Under the pieces are notes generated by a model. It was not told the DNA's origin, did not search any database, and saw only the letters and a program-made list of their open reading frames with translations. From NCBI GenBank assembly GCA_035276085.1, contig DATELY010000099.1:1-22067 (forward strand): DNA of 22,067 nt. Direction: 5' to 3'. Positions 8,232 to 15,058 of the stretch are shown here, in pieces. The DNA comes from DATELY01 sp035276085 (GTDB taxonomy: Bacteria; Pseudomonadota; Gammaproteobacteria; Steroidobacterales; Steroidobacteraceae). Positions within the stretch are counted from its first letter, which is position 1. Each line of letters begins with the position of its first letter. Made by a program: the position numbers and the translations under genes.

Positions 8232-9520
8232 GTTCTATCCGCGTCGCCCGCGCGCCCTCCGATCATCAACAACGCCATCAGCGTCAGGACGCCGGCAGCG
8301 GACAGATAGTAGCCCACGTATGCGAGCCCATAGTGTTGCGCGAGCCACGTTGCGATGTATGGCGCCAGCGATGCACCGACGATCCCGGCGAGATTGAATG
8401 TCAGCGAGGCGCCTGTGTATCGAATCGCCGTGGGGAACAGCTCCGAGAGCGCAGTTCCCAACGGTCCGTATGTCAGGCCCATCAACCCAAGGCCCAGGGA
8501 CAAGGATGCGACGATGCCGACCGTCGTTGCCGAGCCGAACAGCGTGCCGAACACCAGGCCGAACGCGATGATGCACACCGTCGCGGCGATGAGCATGGCG
8601 CGTCGACCGATGCGGTCGGCGAGTGCAGCGGAAATCGGAATCGTGAGACCGAAGAACAGCACGCCGACGATCTGCAGGACCAGAAAATCCTGGCGCGCAT
8701 AGCCCATCCTCGAGACCGCCCAGCTCAGCGTGAATACCGTCATCAAATAGAAGATGACGAACGTGGTCGTGGCGGCGAGCGTACCGAGCACCAGCTCGCG
8801 CAGATGTTCACGCACGACGGCGGCCATCGGCACGCGCACGCGTTCGTTGTTCTGCATGGCTTGCACGAACACGGGCGTCTCCTCGAGCTGCAAGCGCACG
8901 TAGAGCCCGACGAACACGAGCAGGGCGCTGGCCAGGAATGGAATGCGCCAACCCCACGCCAGAAACTGTGCATCGCTCAGGCGTTCGGTAAGCAGCAGGA
9001 ACACGCCGGTCGAGCAGATGAATCCAAGCGGTGCTCCGAGCTGTGGAAACATGCCGTACCACGCGCGCTTGCCCGGTGGTGCATTTTCGATTGCGAGCAG
9101 TACCGCGCCGCCCCATTCACCGCCCAGTCCAAGCCCCTGCCCGAAGCGGCACAGACATAACAGCACAGGTGCGAGCACGCCGATGGATGCATAGGCCGGC
9201 AGCGCGCCGATCAGCACTGTCGACAGACCCATCGTGAGCAGCGCTGCGACCAACGTCGTCTTGCGTCCCATGCGATCGCCGAAGTGACCGAAGAGCGCAG
9301 AGCCCAGGGGGCGCGCGAAGAACGCGAGGGCGAACGTTGCGAAGGACTGCAGCGTTGCAGTCGCAGGATCGCCCGCGGGGAAGAACAGTGTCGGGAACAC
9401 CAACACGGCCGCCGTTGCATAGATATAGAAATCGAAGAATTCGATCGTCGTGCCGATCAGGCTCGCGAACAACACGCGCGCGGGAGAGTTGCCGCGTGGC
9501 TGTGGCATTGGATTCCCCAT
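8228..9520 (-). CDS. MFS transporter, metabolite:H+ symporter (MHS) family
   Basis: This protein of about 430 residues has 12 predicted membrane helices. The MHS-type start GTTIEFFDFYIYATAAVLVF, the loop 2-3 motif GHFGDRMGRKTTL, the GLGLGGEWGGAVLLAIE helix and a second-half motif ADRIGRRAML identify it. Family members import organic acids, betaines or related solutes with protons across the inner membrane; the substrate here cannot be read from the sequence. The ATG at 9520 is used; an ATG at 9508 with GGGGA just upstream is an equally plausible start. It heads the operon that continues into the hydrolase, ligD and ku, and is divergent from the di-haem cytochrome operon. Confidence 0.9.
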   Translation of the reverse strand: MGNPMPQPRGNSPARVLFASLIGTTIEFFDFYIYATAAVLVFPTLFFPAGDPATATLQSFATFALAFFARPLGSALFGHFGDRMGRKTTLVAALLTMGLSTVLIGALPAYASIGVLAPVLLCLCRFGQGLGLGGEWGGAVLLAIENAPPGKRAWYGMFPQLGAPLGFICSTGVFLLLTERLSDAQFLAWGWRIPFLASALLVFVGLYVRLQLEETPVFVQAMQNNERVRVPMAAVVREHLRELVLGTLAATTTFVIFYLMTVFTLSWAVSRMGYARQDFLVLQIVGVLFFGLTIPISAALADRIGRRAMLIAATVCIIAFGLVFGTLFGSATTVGIVASLSLGLGLMGLTYGPLGTALSELFPTAIRYTGASLTFNLAGIVGASLAPYIATWLAQHYGLAYVGYYLSAAGVLTLMALLMIGGRAGDADRT

Positions 9521-9606
9521 GACCCTGCATCTTTTACAGTGAGATGTGTGTGATTCTGCCACGCATAGGGATCAATAGAAGAGAAGCAGCGCTGACAAGT
9601 ACTCCT

Positions 9607-9624
9607 GCATCCGAATGCGGATGC
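9607..9624. promoter_or_regulatory. Hairpin in the divergent intergenic region 9521-9740
   Basis: The sequence gcatccg-aatg-cggatgc is a perfect 7-bp inverted repeat with a 4-base spacer. It lies in the 220 bp between the divergent MFS/NHEJ and di-haem cytochrome operons, so both promoters should be here. It could be an operator for a dimeric regulator, but no known box is recognised and no convincing -35/-10 pair was found. Confidence 0.3.
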
Positions 9625-9728
9625 CAGCTCGAGCGATAGTCTGCCGCTTTCGAGCTCATCGGATCTCTCTATCACCCGCCATGCGCAGTTCGACTATGTT
9701 TGCGCGTATCGCCGTGTGGGCACTGTAC

Positions 9729-9734
9729 GGGGGA
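9729..9734 (+). promoter_or_regulatory. Ribosome binding site deciding the start at 9741
   Basis: The sequence ggggga sits 6 bases before the ATG at 9741, but directly against the ATG at 9735 and far from the upstream in-frame ATGs. Spacing therefore favours 9741, which also gives a standard signal peptide. Confidence 0.55.
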
Positions 9735-9740
9735 ATGACC

Positions 9741-10934
9741 ATGCGATCACGCAAGCTCGAGGCGCTGCTGCTCGCGTGCGTCGCCACTGGCACGGCGACG
9801 GCACTGGCGCAGCCGTTGGGATTACCGGCACTCACGATACCGGCCGACAATCCGCAGACGCCTGAGAAGATCCAGCTCGGCAACAAGCTCTACAACGACA
9901 AGCGTTTCAGCAGCACGGGCGATGTCAGCTGCGCCACGTGCCACGATCCCGCCAAGGCCTTCACGGATAGCCCCCTCGTCACCTCGCAGGGGATCAACAA
10001 GCTGACGGGTACGCGCAACGCGCCCACGGTCATCAATTCGGCGTATTACCGGCTGTTCTTCTGGGACGGACGGTCCCCGACGCTGGAGGACCAGGCACAG
10101 CATCCCATGGTCAATCCCGTCGAGATGGGCTTGCCCAATCACGATCCTGTGCTGAAGGTCGTGCGCGAAGATCCGGAATACGTCGCCGCATTCCGCAAAG
10201 TGTTCGACAAGGAACCCGCCCAGGTGACGATGCACGAAGTGCAGCAGGCGATCGCCAGCTTCGAACGGACGATCCTCAGCGGCGACTCACCGTTCGATCG
10301 CTTCTACTTCGGCCGCGATCCGCAGGCCATCAGCGAGCAGGCAAAGCGCGGCTTCGATGTCTTCCTCAACAAGGGACGCTGCGTTTCCTGTCACACCATC
10401 GAGCAGGATCACGCACTGTTCACGGACAACCGTTTCCACAACATCGGCGTCGGTGTGAACCGCATTCAGAAGGAAGTGCCGACACTCGCGCCTGCCTTTC
10501 TGCAAGCGAAGGCGCAAGGTACCGATGTCGATAAAGCGGTGCTCGCCGATCCGAAAGCGTCCGAGCTTGGACGGTTTGCAGTGACGGATGCGCTCGATGA
10601 GCTGGGTGCATTCAAGACCTCCACATTGCGCAACGTCGCGGTGACCGCGCCCTTCATGCACGACGGCAGCTTGAAAACGCTGCGCGATGTGGTGGAGCAC
10701 TACAATAACGGCGGCATCACCAGGAAGACCGATCCGGTGAACGACTTCCTGAGCGGCGGTATCCGGCCGCTCAATCTCACCGAGGACGAGATCTCCGACC
10801 TCGTAGCGTTCCTGGAGACGCTCACGAGTCCGCAGTTCGCGGGCCAGAAGGTCGCCAACGCGCCAGCCTGCAATACCAAGACAGCCACGCTCGTTCAGGC
10901 GATGAGCGCAACGAAGGAGGGTGATCGGCCATGA
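9741..10934 (+). CDS. Di-haem cytochrome c peroxidase / MauG-family protein
   Basis: This 397-residue periplasmic protein has a signal peptide (1-24, cleaved near ALAQ) and two c-haem sites, CATCH at 64-68 and CVSCH at 214-218. Typical family segments are present: KLYNDKRFSSTGDVSCATCH, FFWDGRSPTLEDQA and NPVEMG in the N-terminal half, and FKTSTLRNVAVTAPFMHDGSLKTL plus VVEHYNNGG in the C-terminal half. Family members either reduce hydrogen peroxide using electrons from small cytochromes or, as MauG, oxidise a partner protein. The sequence does not decide between these. Its stop overlaps the next start as ATGA, so it is coupled to the phosphoesterase. A downstream mono-haem cytochrome could be its electron partner. 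Confidence 0.93.
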   Translation: MRSRKLEALLLACVATGTATALAQPLGLPALTIPADNPQTPEKIQLGNKLYNDKRFSSTGDVSCATCHDPAKAFTDSPLVTSQGINKLTGTRNAPTVINSAYYRLFFWDGRSPTLEDQAQHPMVNPVEMGLPNHDPVLKVVREDPEYVAAFRKVFDKEPAQVTMHEVQQAIASFERTILSGDSPFDRFYFGRDPQAISEQAKRGFDVFLNKGRCVSCHTIEQDHALFTDNRFHNIGVGVNRIQKEVPTLAPAFLQAKAQGTDVDKAVLADPKASELGRFAVTDALDELGAFKTSTLRNVAVTAPFMHDGSLKTLRDVVEHYNNGGITRKTDPVNDFLSGGIRPLNLTEDEISDLVAFLETLTSPQFAGQKVANAPACNTKTATLVQAMSATKEGDRP

Positions 10935-12016
10935 GCCCTGGCAAGAACATGAATGGGGATCGACGCAGCTTCTTGCGGACCGCGACGCTCACACTCGGCG
11001 CGAGTGCGCTGCCGATGACGCTCGTGGAGCTCGCTTTCGCGAAGCCCAGCGACACGTTTTCATTCGCCTACATCTCCGACTCGCACATTCAGCACATCCG
11101 CGGCACGCAGTTCGTGCGCAACTGGGATCGCGGCCTGATTCGCGCCGTGGCCGAAACGAATCTGCTCACGCCGGCTCCCGACTTCGTGATCTTCGGCGGC
11201 GATCTGGCGCAGTTGGGCAACAAGCCCGAGCTCGATCACGGCGCCGAGATGCTCTCGAAGCTGCGCGGCAAGGTCTACCACGTGATGGGCGAGCACGACT
11301 ACTACCTCGATCTCGGCGAGTACTGGTCGAAGTTGTTCGGCCCGCACTACTACAGTTTCGATCACAAGGGCGTGCACTTCGTCGTGCTGAACAGCATCCT
11401 CACGTACGACGACTGGACGTTCAAACGCTGGCCCACGGCCGAGCAGCGCATGGCGGAGATGGCCGGACTGGACAATCCCAACGGCTCGCCGTTCATGGTG
11501 GGCGACAAGCAACGTGCCTGGCTGCAGAAGGATCTGGCGAAAGTGAGAAAGGACACGCCGCTGGTCGTGTTCTCCCACTCGCCGCTGCAGAAGATCTACA
11601 AGGGCTGGAACTTCTGGACCGAAGATGCGGAGCAAGTGCAGTCGCTGCTGGCGCCGTTCGACAAGGTGACCGTGTTCTACGGTCATGTGCACCAGATCCA
11701 GTACAACCAGATCGGCAACATCACGTTCACTTCGGCGATGGCCACGGCCTGGCCGTGGCCGTATCCGCAAAGCTACACACAGGCCGCGTCGTTGTTGCCG
11801 AAGCTGACGGTGCAGATGAATCGCGCGGATCCGTTCTTCGAGCGCGATGCAACGGGCTGGCAGTTCATCGACATCGACAGCGGGCGCGCCGCGACGAACT
11901 ACAACCTCTACAACAATGCCACGCGCACGGTCGCATTCGATCCGCAGACCGGACAACCGCAGGATCGGACGTATCAGCCTGCGGAGAAGCGCATTCCACC
12001 CCAGACGCACTTCTGA
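10931..12016 (+). CDS. Tat-exported calcineurin-like metallophosphoesterase
   Basis: This 361-residue protein has a twin-arginine signal (DRRSFLRTATLTLGASALP, residues 10-28), so it is exported folded to the periplasm. Metallophosphoesterase motifs are in order: D50-x-H52 (SDSH), G-D91 (FGGD), G-E121-H122-D123, H206 (FSH) and G-H242-x-H244 (YGHVH). The third motif is normally GNHD/E; here Glu replaces the metal-binding Asn. Relatives are phosphodiesterases or phosphatases, but the substrate is unknown. A strong AAGGAGG site (10914-10920) lies 10 bases before the ATG at 10931. The ATGA overlap with the di-haem cytochrome gene, and the cytochrome and rhodanese that follow, suggest a shared periplasmic role. 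Confidence 0.92.
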   Translation: MSPGKNMNGDRRSFLRTATLTLGASALPMTLVELAFAKPSDTFSFAYISDSHIQHIRGTQFVRNWDRGLIRAVAETNLLTPAPDFVIFGGDLAQLGNKPELDHGAEMLSKLRGKVYHVMGEHDYYLDLGEYWSKLFGPHYYSFDHKGVHFVVLNSILTYDDWTFKRWPTAEQRMAEMAGLDNPNGSPFMVGDKQRAWLQKDLAKVRKDTPLVVFSHSPLQKIYKGWNFWTEDAEQVQSLLAPFDKVTVFYGHVHQIQYNQIGNITFTSAMATAWPWPYPQSYTQAASLLPKLTVQMNRADPFFERDATGWQFIDIDSGRAATNYNLYNNATRTVAFDPQTGQPQDRTYQPAEKRIPPQTHF

Positions 12017-12028
12017 ACGGAGAACCGA

Positions 12029-12427
12029 ATGAACATCGCTCGCGCAAGTGTGGCCATTGTGGCGCTGTTGCTCGGCTCTGCCGCAATGGCAGATGAGTTC
12101 ACCCCGGAGGACCTGAAGCGATGGGAAGCGCAGTTCGCCTCCGTGGTGGCCGAAGGTCGCAAGCTATGGACGAGTGCGGACATCGGCAAGAACGGCGTCG
12201 TGTGTGCGCAATGCCATCCCAACGCGGCGAATACGCATCCGGAGACCTACCCCAAGTTTCAGAAACAGCTGGGCAAGGTCGCCAATCTGTGGGAGATGGT
12301 GAACTGGTGTTTGCGCAACCCCCTCGAAGGCGATCCGCTCGCGGCGGACGATCCCAAGATGACGGCGATGCTGGCGTACATCGCGTGGGAGCGACGCGGC
12401 GTCAAGCTCGAACCGGGCAAGCACTGA
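12029..12427 (+). CDS. Periplasmic mono-haem cytochrome c (SoxA/TsdA-like segment)
   Basis: This 132-residue protein has a signal peptide (1-21, ending AAMA) and one haem site CAQCH at 59-63. The downstream pattern, with NWCLRNPLEGDPLA (Cys94) and MTAMLAYIAWERRG, resembles the region after the haem in SoxA and thiosulfate-dehydrogenase-like cytochromes; this similarity is from memory and moderate. It probably carries electrons for the neighbouring di-haem protein or takes part in sulfur chemistry with the rhodanese. GGAGA at 12018-12022 precedes the ATG by 6 bases. Its stop shares a base with the rhodanese start (TGATG), showing translational coupling. Confidence 0.88.
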   Translation: MNIARASVAIVALLLGSAAMADEFTPEDLKRWEAQFASVVAEGRKLWTSADIGKNGVVCAQCHPNAANTHPETYPKFQKQLGKVANLWEMVNWCLRNPLEGDPLAADDPKMTAMLAYIAWERRGVKLEPGKH

Positions 12428-12804
12428 TGCGCTCGCTGCTGTTGATTGCGACGCTCATTGCCGGTGTCGCAGTGGCAGATGACGTCGCGAAGATCGAGCC
12501 GAACGCGCTCGCGGCGCGCATCGACCAGCACGATACGTCGCTCGTCATTCTCGATGTGCGCAGTCCGCAGGAGTTCGCGTCCGGCCACATCCCCGGTGCA
12601 ATCAACATCCCCTACGATCAACTGCCGGCACGCATCGTCGAACTGCCGAATGCGTCATCGCAGGAGCTCGTCGTGTACTGCGTGACGGGCAAGCGCGCGC
12701 AGATGGCGATCGATCGGCTACGCGAGCAGGGTTACTCGCGCCTGTTGCATCTGCGCGGGGATTTGCAGCAGTGGCAGGCGAGTGGGTTGCCGCAGCAACG
12801 GTAG
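12427..12804 (+). CDS. Periplasmic single-domain rhodanese
   Basis: This 125-residue protein has a signal peptide (1-17, ending AVA-DD) followed by one rhodanese domain: VILDVRSPQEFASGHIPGAINIPYDQL, then the active-site loop VVYCVTGKRAQMA with catalytic Cys85. Rhodaneses carry sulfane sulfur on this cysteine and transfer it to thiols or cyanide. The six-residue loop CVTGKR is of the sulfurtransferase type. It overlaps the cytochrome stop by one base, and no further gene follows in the operon. Together with the SoxA/TsdA-like cytochrome it hints at periplasmic sulfur-compound handling, which is inference. Confidence 0.92.
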   Translation: MRSLLLIATLIAGVAVADDVAKIEPNALAARIDQHDTSLVILDVRSPQEFASGHIPGAINIPYDQLPARIVELPNASSQELVVYCVTGKRAQMAIDRLREQGYSRLLHLRGDLQQWQASGLPQQR

Positions 12805-12846
12805 CGTGAGTCGATACGAACGGTGCATCGTCAGCATTAGGAAGCT

Positions 12847-13014
12847 GCGTCCCTTCCCTTGCGAAGCGGGGGCCGCTCCTGCGCATCCATGCGCGCGCGC
12901 CATTCGTGCGTCCTGCACATCAGAAGGACAGGATGGGGGTGCGGCGTTAGTGGATGATGTTCGCGGTTCCTGCCCCAACCCCAGCCCTCACCCGCTACGC
13001 AGGGGAGAGGGCGG
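12847..13014. repeat. Family A palindromic repeat, two arms, with a 51-bp insertion
   Basis: The left arm (12847-12872, gcgtcccttcccttgcgaag then cggggg) continues in the other copies directly into aaggacaggatgggggt. Here that continuation sits at 12924-12940, separated by 51 bp (12873-12923) rich in gcgcatccatgcgcgcgc. The right arm (12969-13014, ccccaaccccagccctcacc then cgctacgcaggggagagggc) is the inverted partner. This fills most of the 335-bp gap after the rhodanese gene. I see no gene in the remainder. Confidence 0.65.
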
Positions 13015-13139
13015 AATAGAGTGTCGGCTCCCATTACAGTCGGTCGTTGCGCGCGGTTGCGACGTCCTTTGATCGCGCGGTCTGCACCAAACGGCACAGC
13101 CATTGCATGGCAGCTATGGTTCTTGGGGAAGCAGTACGA

Positions 13140-13337
13140 ATGAATATTGAAGACACGATTCCCGGTGGCTTTGCCTTCGCGCCGGATGCGGACGATGCAG
13201 TCCAATGCGAGTTCAACACGCAGGAACTGAAAACCATCGTCCAGCGTCCTGGCGTCGCGCTGGCACACGATGTCAACGAGGATACGGGCTACGATCCGTA
13301 CAACACGGGCGCTCACCCGCGCTTCACGCGGCGTTAG
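13140..13337 (+). CDS. Small hypothetical acidic protein
   Basis: This 65-residue frame starts MNIEDTIPGGFAFAPDADD and contains QELKTIVQRPGVALAHDV and a C-terminal GYDPYNTGAHPRFTRR. It has no signal peptide, membrane helix or cysteine pair. I do not recognise a family, although the DPYNTG-type ending recalls small conserved proteobacterial proteins. A GGGGAAG stretch lies about 9 bases before the ATG at 13140; upstream in-frame ATGs (for example 13107) are possible. Its TAG stop (13335-13337) is formed by the left end of the MITE-like element, so the original C-terminus may have been cut or replaced. Confidence 0.5.
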   Translation: MNIEDTIPGGFAFAPDADDAVQCEFNTQELKTIVQRPGVALAHDVNEDTGYDPYNTGAHPRFTRR

Positions 13338-13406
13338 CCCGCATGTCTCACAGGGATCGCGAGGCATGGCGAGTCTGCGAGGTTGGATCGCGCCGCTCTG
13401 GACTGA

Positions 13407-13430
13407 AACCCATAGCCGTAGCTATGGGTT
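13407..13430. repeat. Perfect 10-bp hairpin inside the MITE-like element
   Basis: The sequence aacccatagc-cgta-gctatgggtt forms a perfect 10-bp stem with a 4-base loop. A further small stem, gcgag-gcaag-ctcgc, follows at 13444-13458. Confidence 0.75.
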
Positions 13431-13478
13431 GAAGGAAGAGCAAGCGAGGCAAGCTCGCAGGCCGCCAGGACCGCGATA

Positions 13479-13560
13479 GGTTTGGCGCAGGAACACTGTG
13501 TGTTCAGGCCAGAGAACAAGAAAAGCTGTTGCATCATGAAATTGCCACGTGCGCCAAACC
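13479..13560. repeat. Nested inverted repeat inside the MITE-like element
   Basis: A perfect 11-bp inverted repeat (ggtttggcgca at 13479-13489, complement at 13550-13560) encloses a smaller perfect stem gaacac-tgt-gtgttc at 13491-13505. The folded right half of the element would therefore be a stem-loop with an internal hairpin. Confidence 0.7.
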
Positions 13561-13579
13561 GACCTGTGAGACATGCGGG

Positions 13580-14875
13580 CTAGGATCTGGCCGCGATCCG
13601 CGGCACGTACATCCGCACTGTCGTGCCGGCATTCGGCGCGCTGTCGATGCGGATGAAACCGCCGGCGCGTGAGATCACCTGATCGACGATGACGAGACCG
13701 AGGCCGGTGCCTTGCTCGCCCTTCGTGCTGAAGAAGGGCGTGAGCGCCTTCGCCAGCGTATTCGCATCCATGCCGTGGCCGGTGTCCGTGACCGAGATCA
13801 TCACGCACGTGCACTCTTCGCCGTACTCGCCTTCCGCATCGGCGTCCGCAGCGGCAATCACGAGCCGGCCGCCGTTCGGCATGGCGTCGCGCGCATTCAG
13901 CACGGTATTGAGCAGGGCGCGCTCCAGTTGCGAGCTGTCCATCAGCACGCGTCCCAGCGATCGGCTGAGCTCCAACTGCAGTTCGATCCGGTCACCGAGC
14001 AGGACGCGCAGCATGTTTGCACTCGCTTCGATGACCTGCGCGACATCGAGCAGTCGTGGAGCAGCGGGATCGCTCTTGCCGAATGCCATGACCTCGCGTG
14101 TCAGGCGCTGACCACGCTCGAGCGCTTCGCGAACGCGATCGGCGTAATGCTTCACGCGCACTGCATCGGTGGGTGTGCGGCTGATCAACTCGGCGAAGCC
14201 GAGCGCGGCACCGAGAATGCCGCGAAAGTCATGCGCGATGCCGACCGCCATGCGGCCCACGGCTTCCATCCGATGCAGCTCCATCAACCTCCGCTGATAG
14301 CCCTGCAGGGTGGCCTGGGCATCGTGCTGCTCATGTTCCCGATACAAGCGCGCGATGTTGTCGGCGACTGCTGCGGCGAAATCGCATTCGGCATCGCTCC
14401 ATTCCCGCATGGGACCGATGTGCTCGTGGCACACGATGCCGACCAGCTGGCCGTTGAGGAAAACCGGCGCATCGAGCATCGATGTGATGCCCAGCGGTTC
14501 GAGATAGGCGGGGCGCAGCTCGCGGGTGGTGGGCGAATTGCAGGCGTCGCCGGCGCGGATCACGCCTTCATGTTCCAGCGCGGTGAAATAGCTGGGAAAG
14601 TCGCCGGTGCGCAGGATCGTGCCCTGAAACACATGATTGCCGGAGCGCTGCCAGAGATAGCGGCAGCGGATCGCATTGCCGTTTTCGATGAGCACCCACA
14701 CGCCGACCCGGTCGACATCGAGCGCCGCGCTGGCAAGTTGCGCGAGTGCGAGCCACACCTCGCGCAACCGCTTGCCTTGTCCTGCGGTCAAGCGCGACAA
14801 CCGGCGCCGCGCTTCCTCCAGCGTCAGCGTCTGCGACTCCTGCAGCGGCGATTCTTCGGTTCCTTCTGCGCCCAC
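13580..14875 (-). CDS. GAF-domain sensor histidine kinase
   Basis: This soluble kinase has about 431 residues. Residues about 20-180 form a GAF-like sensor (VGVWVLIENGNAIRCRYLW, then SMLDAPVFLNGQLVGIVCHEH). The dimerisation box is VGIAHDFRGILG with phospho-acceptor His215. The ATPase domain shows the N box (NTVLNARDAMPNGG, key Asn327), G1 DTGHGMD, and G2 GTGLGLVIV. There is no membrane segment and no adjacent response regulator, so it is an orphan cytoplasmic kinase. The GTG at 14875 was chosen because GAGGA lies 5 bases upstream and the added stretch looks non-coding; an in-frame ATG at 15019 would give 479 residues. Its TAG stop lies in the right tip of the MITE-like element. The divergent 183 bp to 15058 should hold promoters, but none is clear. 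Confidence 0.85.
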   Translation of the reverse strand: MGAEGTEESPLQESQTLTLEEARRRLSRLTAGQGKRLREVWLALAQLASAALDVDRVGVWVLIENGNAIRCRYLWQRSGNHVFQGTILRTGDFPSYFTALEHEGVIRAGDACNSPTTRELRPAYLEPLGITSMLDAPVFLNGQLVGIVCHEHIGPMREWSDAECDFAAAVADNIARLYREHEQHDAQATLQGYQRRLMELHRMEAVGRMAVGIAHDFRGILGAALGFAELISRTPTDAVRVKHYADRVREALERGQRLTREVMAFGKSDPAAPRLLDVAQVIEASANMLRVLLGDRIELQLELSRSLGRVLMDSSQLERALLNTVLNARDAMPNGGRLVIAAADADAEGEYGEECTCVMISVTDTGHGMDANTLAKALTPFFSTKGEQGTGLGLVIVDQVISRAGGFIRIDSAPNAGTTVRMYVPRIAARS

Positions 14876-15045
14876 GGATGTCCTCGACAGTCCCGCGACG
14901 ACTCTACGCCGCGCCGCAGCGGGACGCCAGAAAGAGTGTCGCCATTTCGAGGCAGTTGCCTGGCAGCCGGAGTCTTGGCTAGAAAGCGCCGACAAGCGGG
15001 TGTCCTCAGCACCCGACATTAAAAGCAATCCGATGCTGAGCTTTC

Positions 15046-15050
15046 AGGAG
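15046..15050 (+). promoter_or_regulatory. Ribosome binding site deciding the start at 15059
   Basis: The sequence aggag lies 2 bases before an ATG at 15053 and 8 bases before the ATG at 15059. The latter spacing is functional, so the protein should start MNKSML. Confidence 0.6.
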
Positions 15051-15058
15051 CTATGCAG

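Larger units (their letters stand above)
13335..13582. mobile_element. 248-bp MITE-like element with perfect 20-bp terminal inverted repeats
   Basis: The first 20 bases (13335-13354, tagcccgcatgtctcacagg) are the exact reverse complement of the last 20 (13563-13582). The outermost TA on each side could be a TA target duplication, as made by IS630/Tc1-mariner transposases, leaving 13337-13580 as the element. No transposase frame is inside; instead there are several hairpins. It lies between convergent genes, and both of their TAG stop codons lie in its tips. A non-autonomous element mobilised by a transposase elsewhere is the simplest reading. Confidence 0.72.

Noticed and set aside
8213..9160. 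315-codon plus-strand frame opposite the MFS gene
   Set aside because: Product is Gln/His/Arg/Glu-rich without a domain; the opposite strand encodes a clear 12-helix transporter.
10921..12096. 391-codon frame overlapping the phosphoesterase gene
   Set aside because: Alternate-frame shadow; the phosphoesterase frame has a Tat signal, ribosome site and all metal motifs.
9741..12804. Operon as a methanobactin MbnH/MbnP-type copper system
   Set aside because: The di-haem protein would fit MbnH loosely, but there is no MbnP partner, methanobactin precursor or TonB receptor nearby.
12029..12804. Cytochrome and rhodanese as part of a Sox thiosulfate-oxidation cluster
   Set aside because: No soxB, soxYZ, soxCD or soxX is present; only a local similarity to SoxA/TsdA is seen.
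12847..13014. CRISPR array
   Set aside because: The repeats are inverted, irregular in spacing and not direct repeats with uniform spacers; no cas genes are present.
13712..15022. 436-codon plus-strand frame opposite the histidine kinase
   Set aside because: Antisense shadow; kinase H, N and G boxes are intact on the minus strand.
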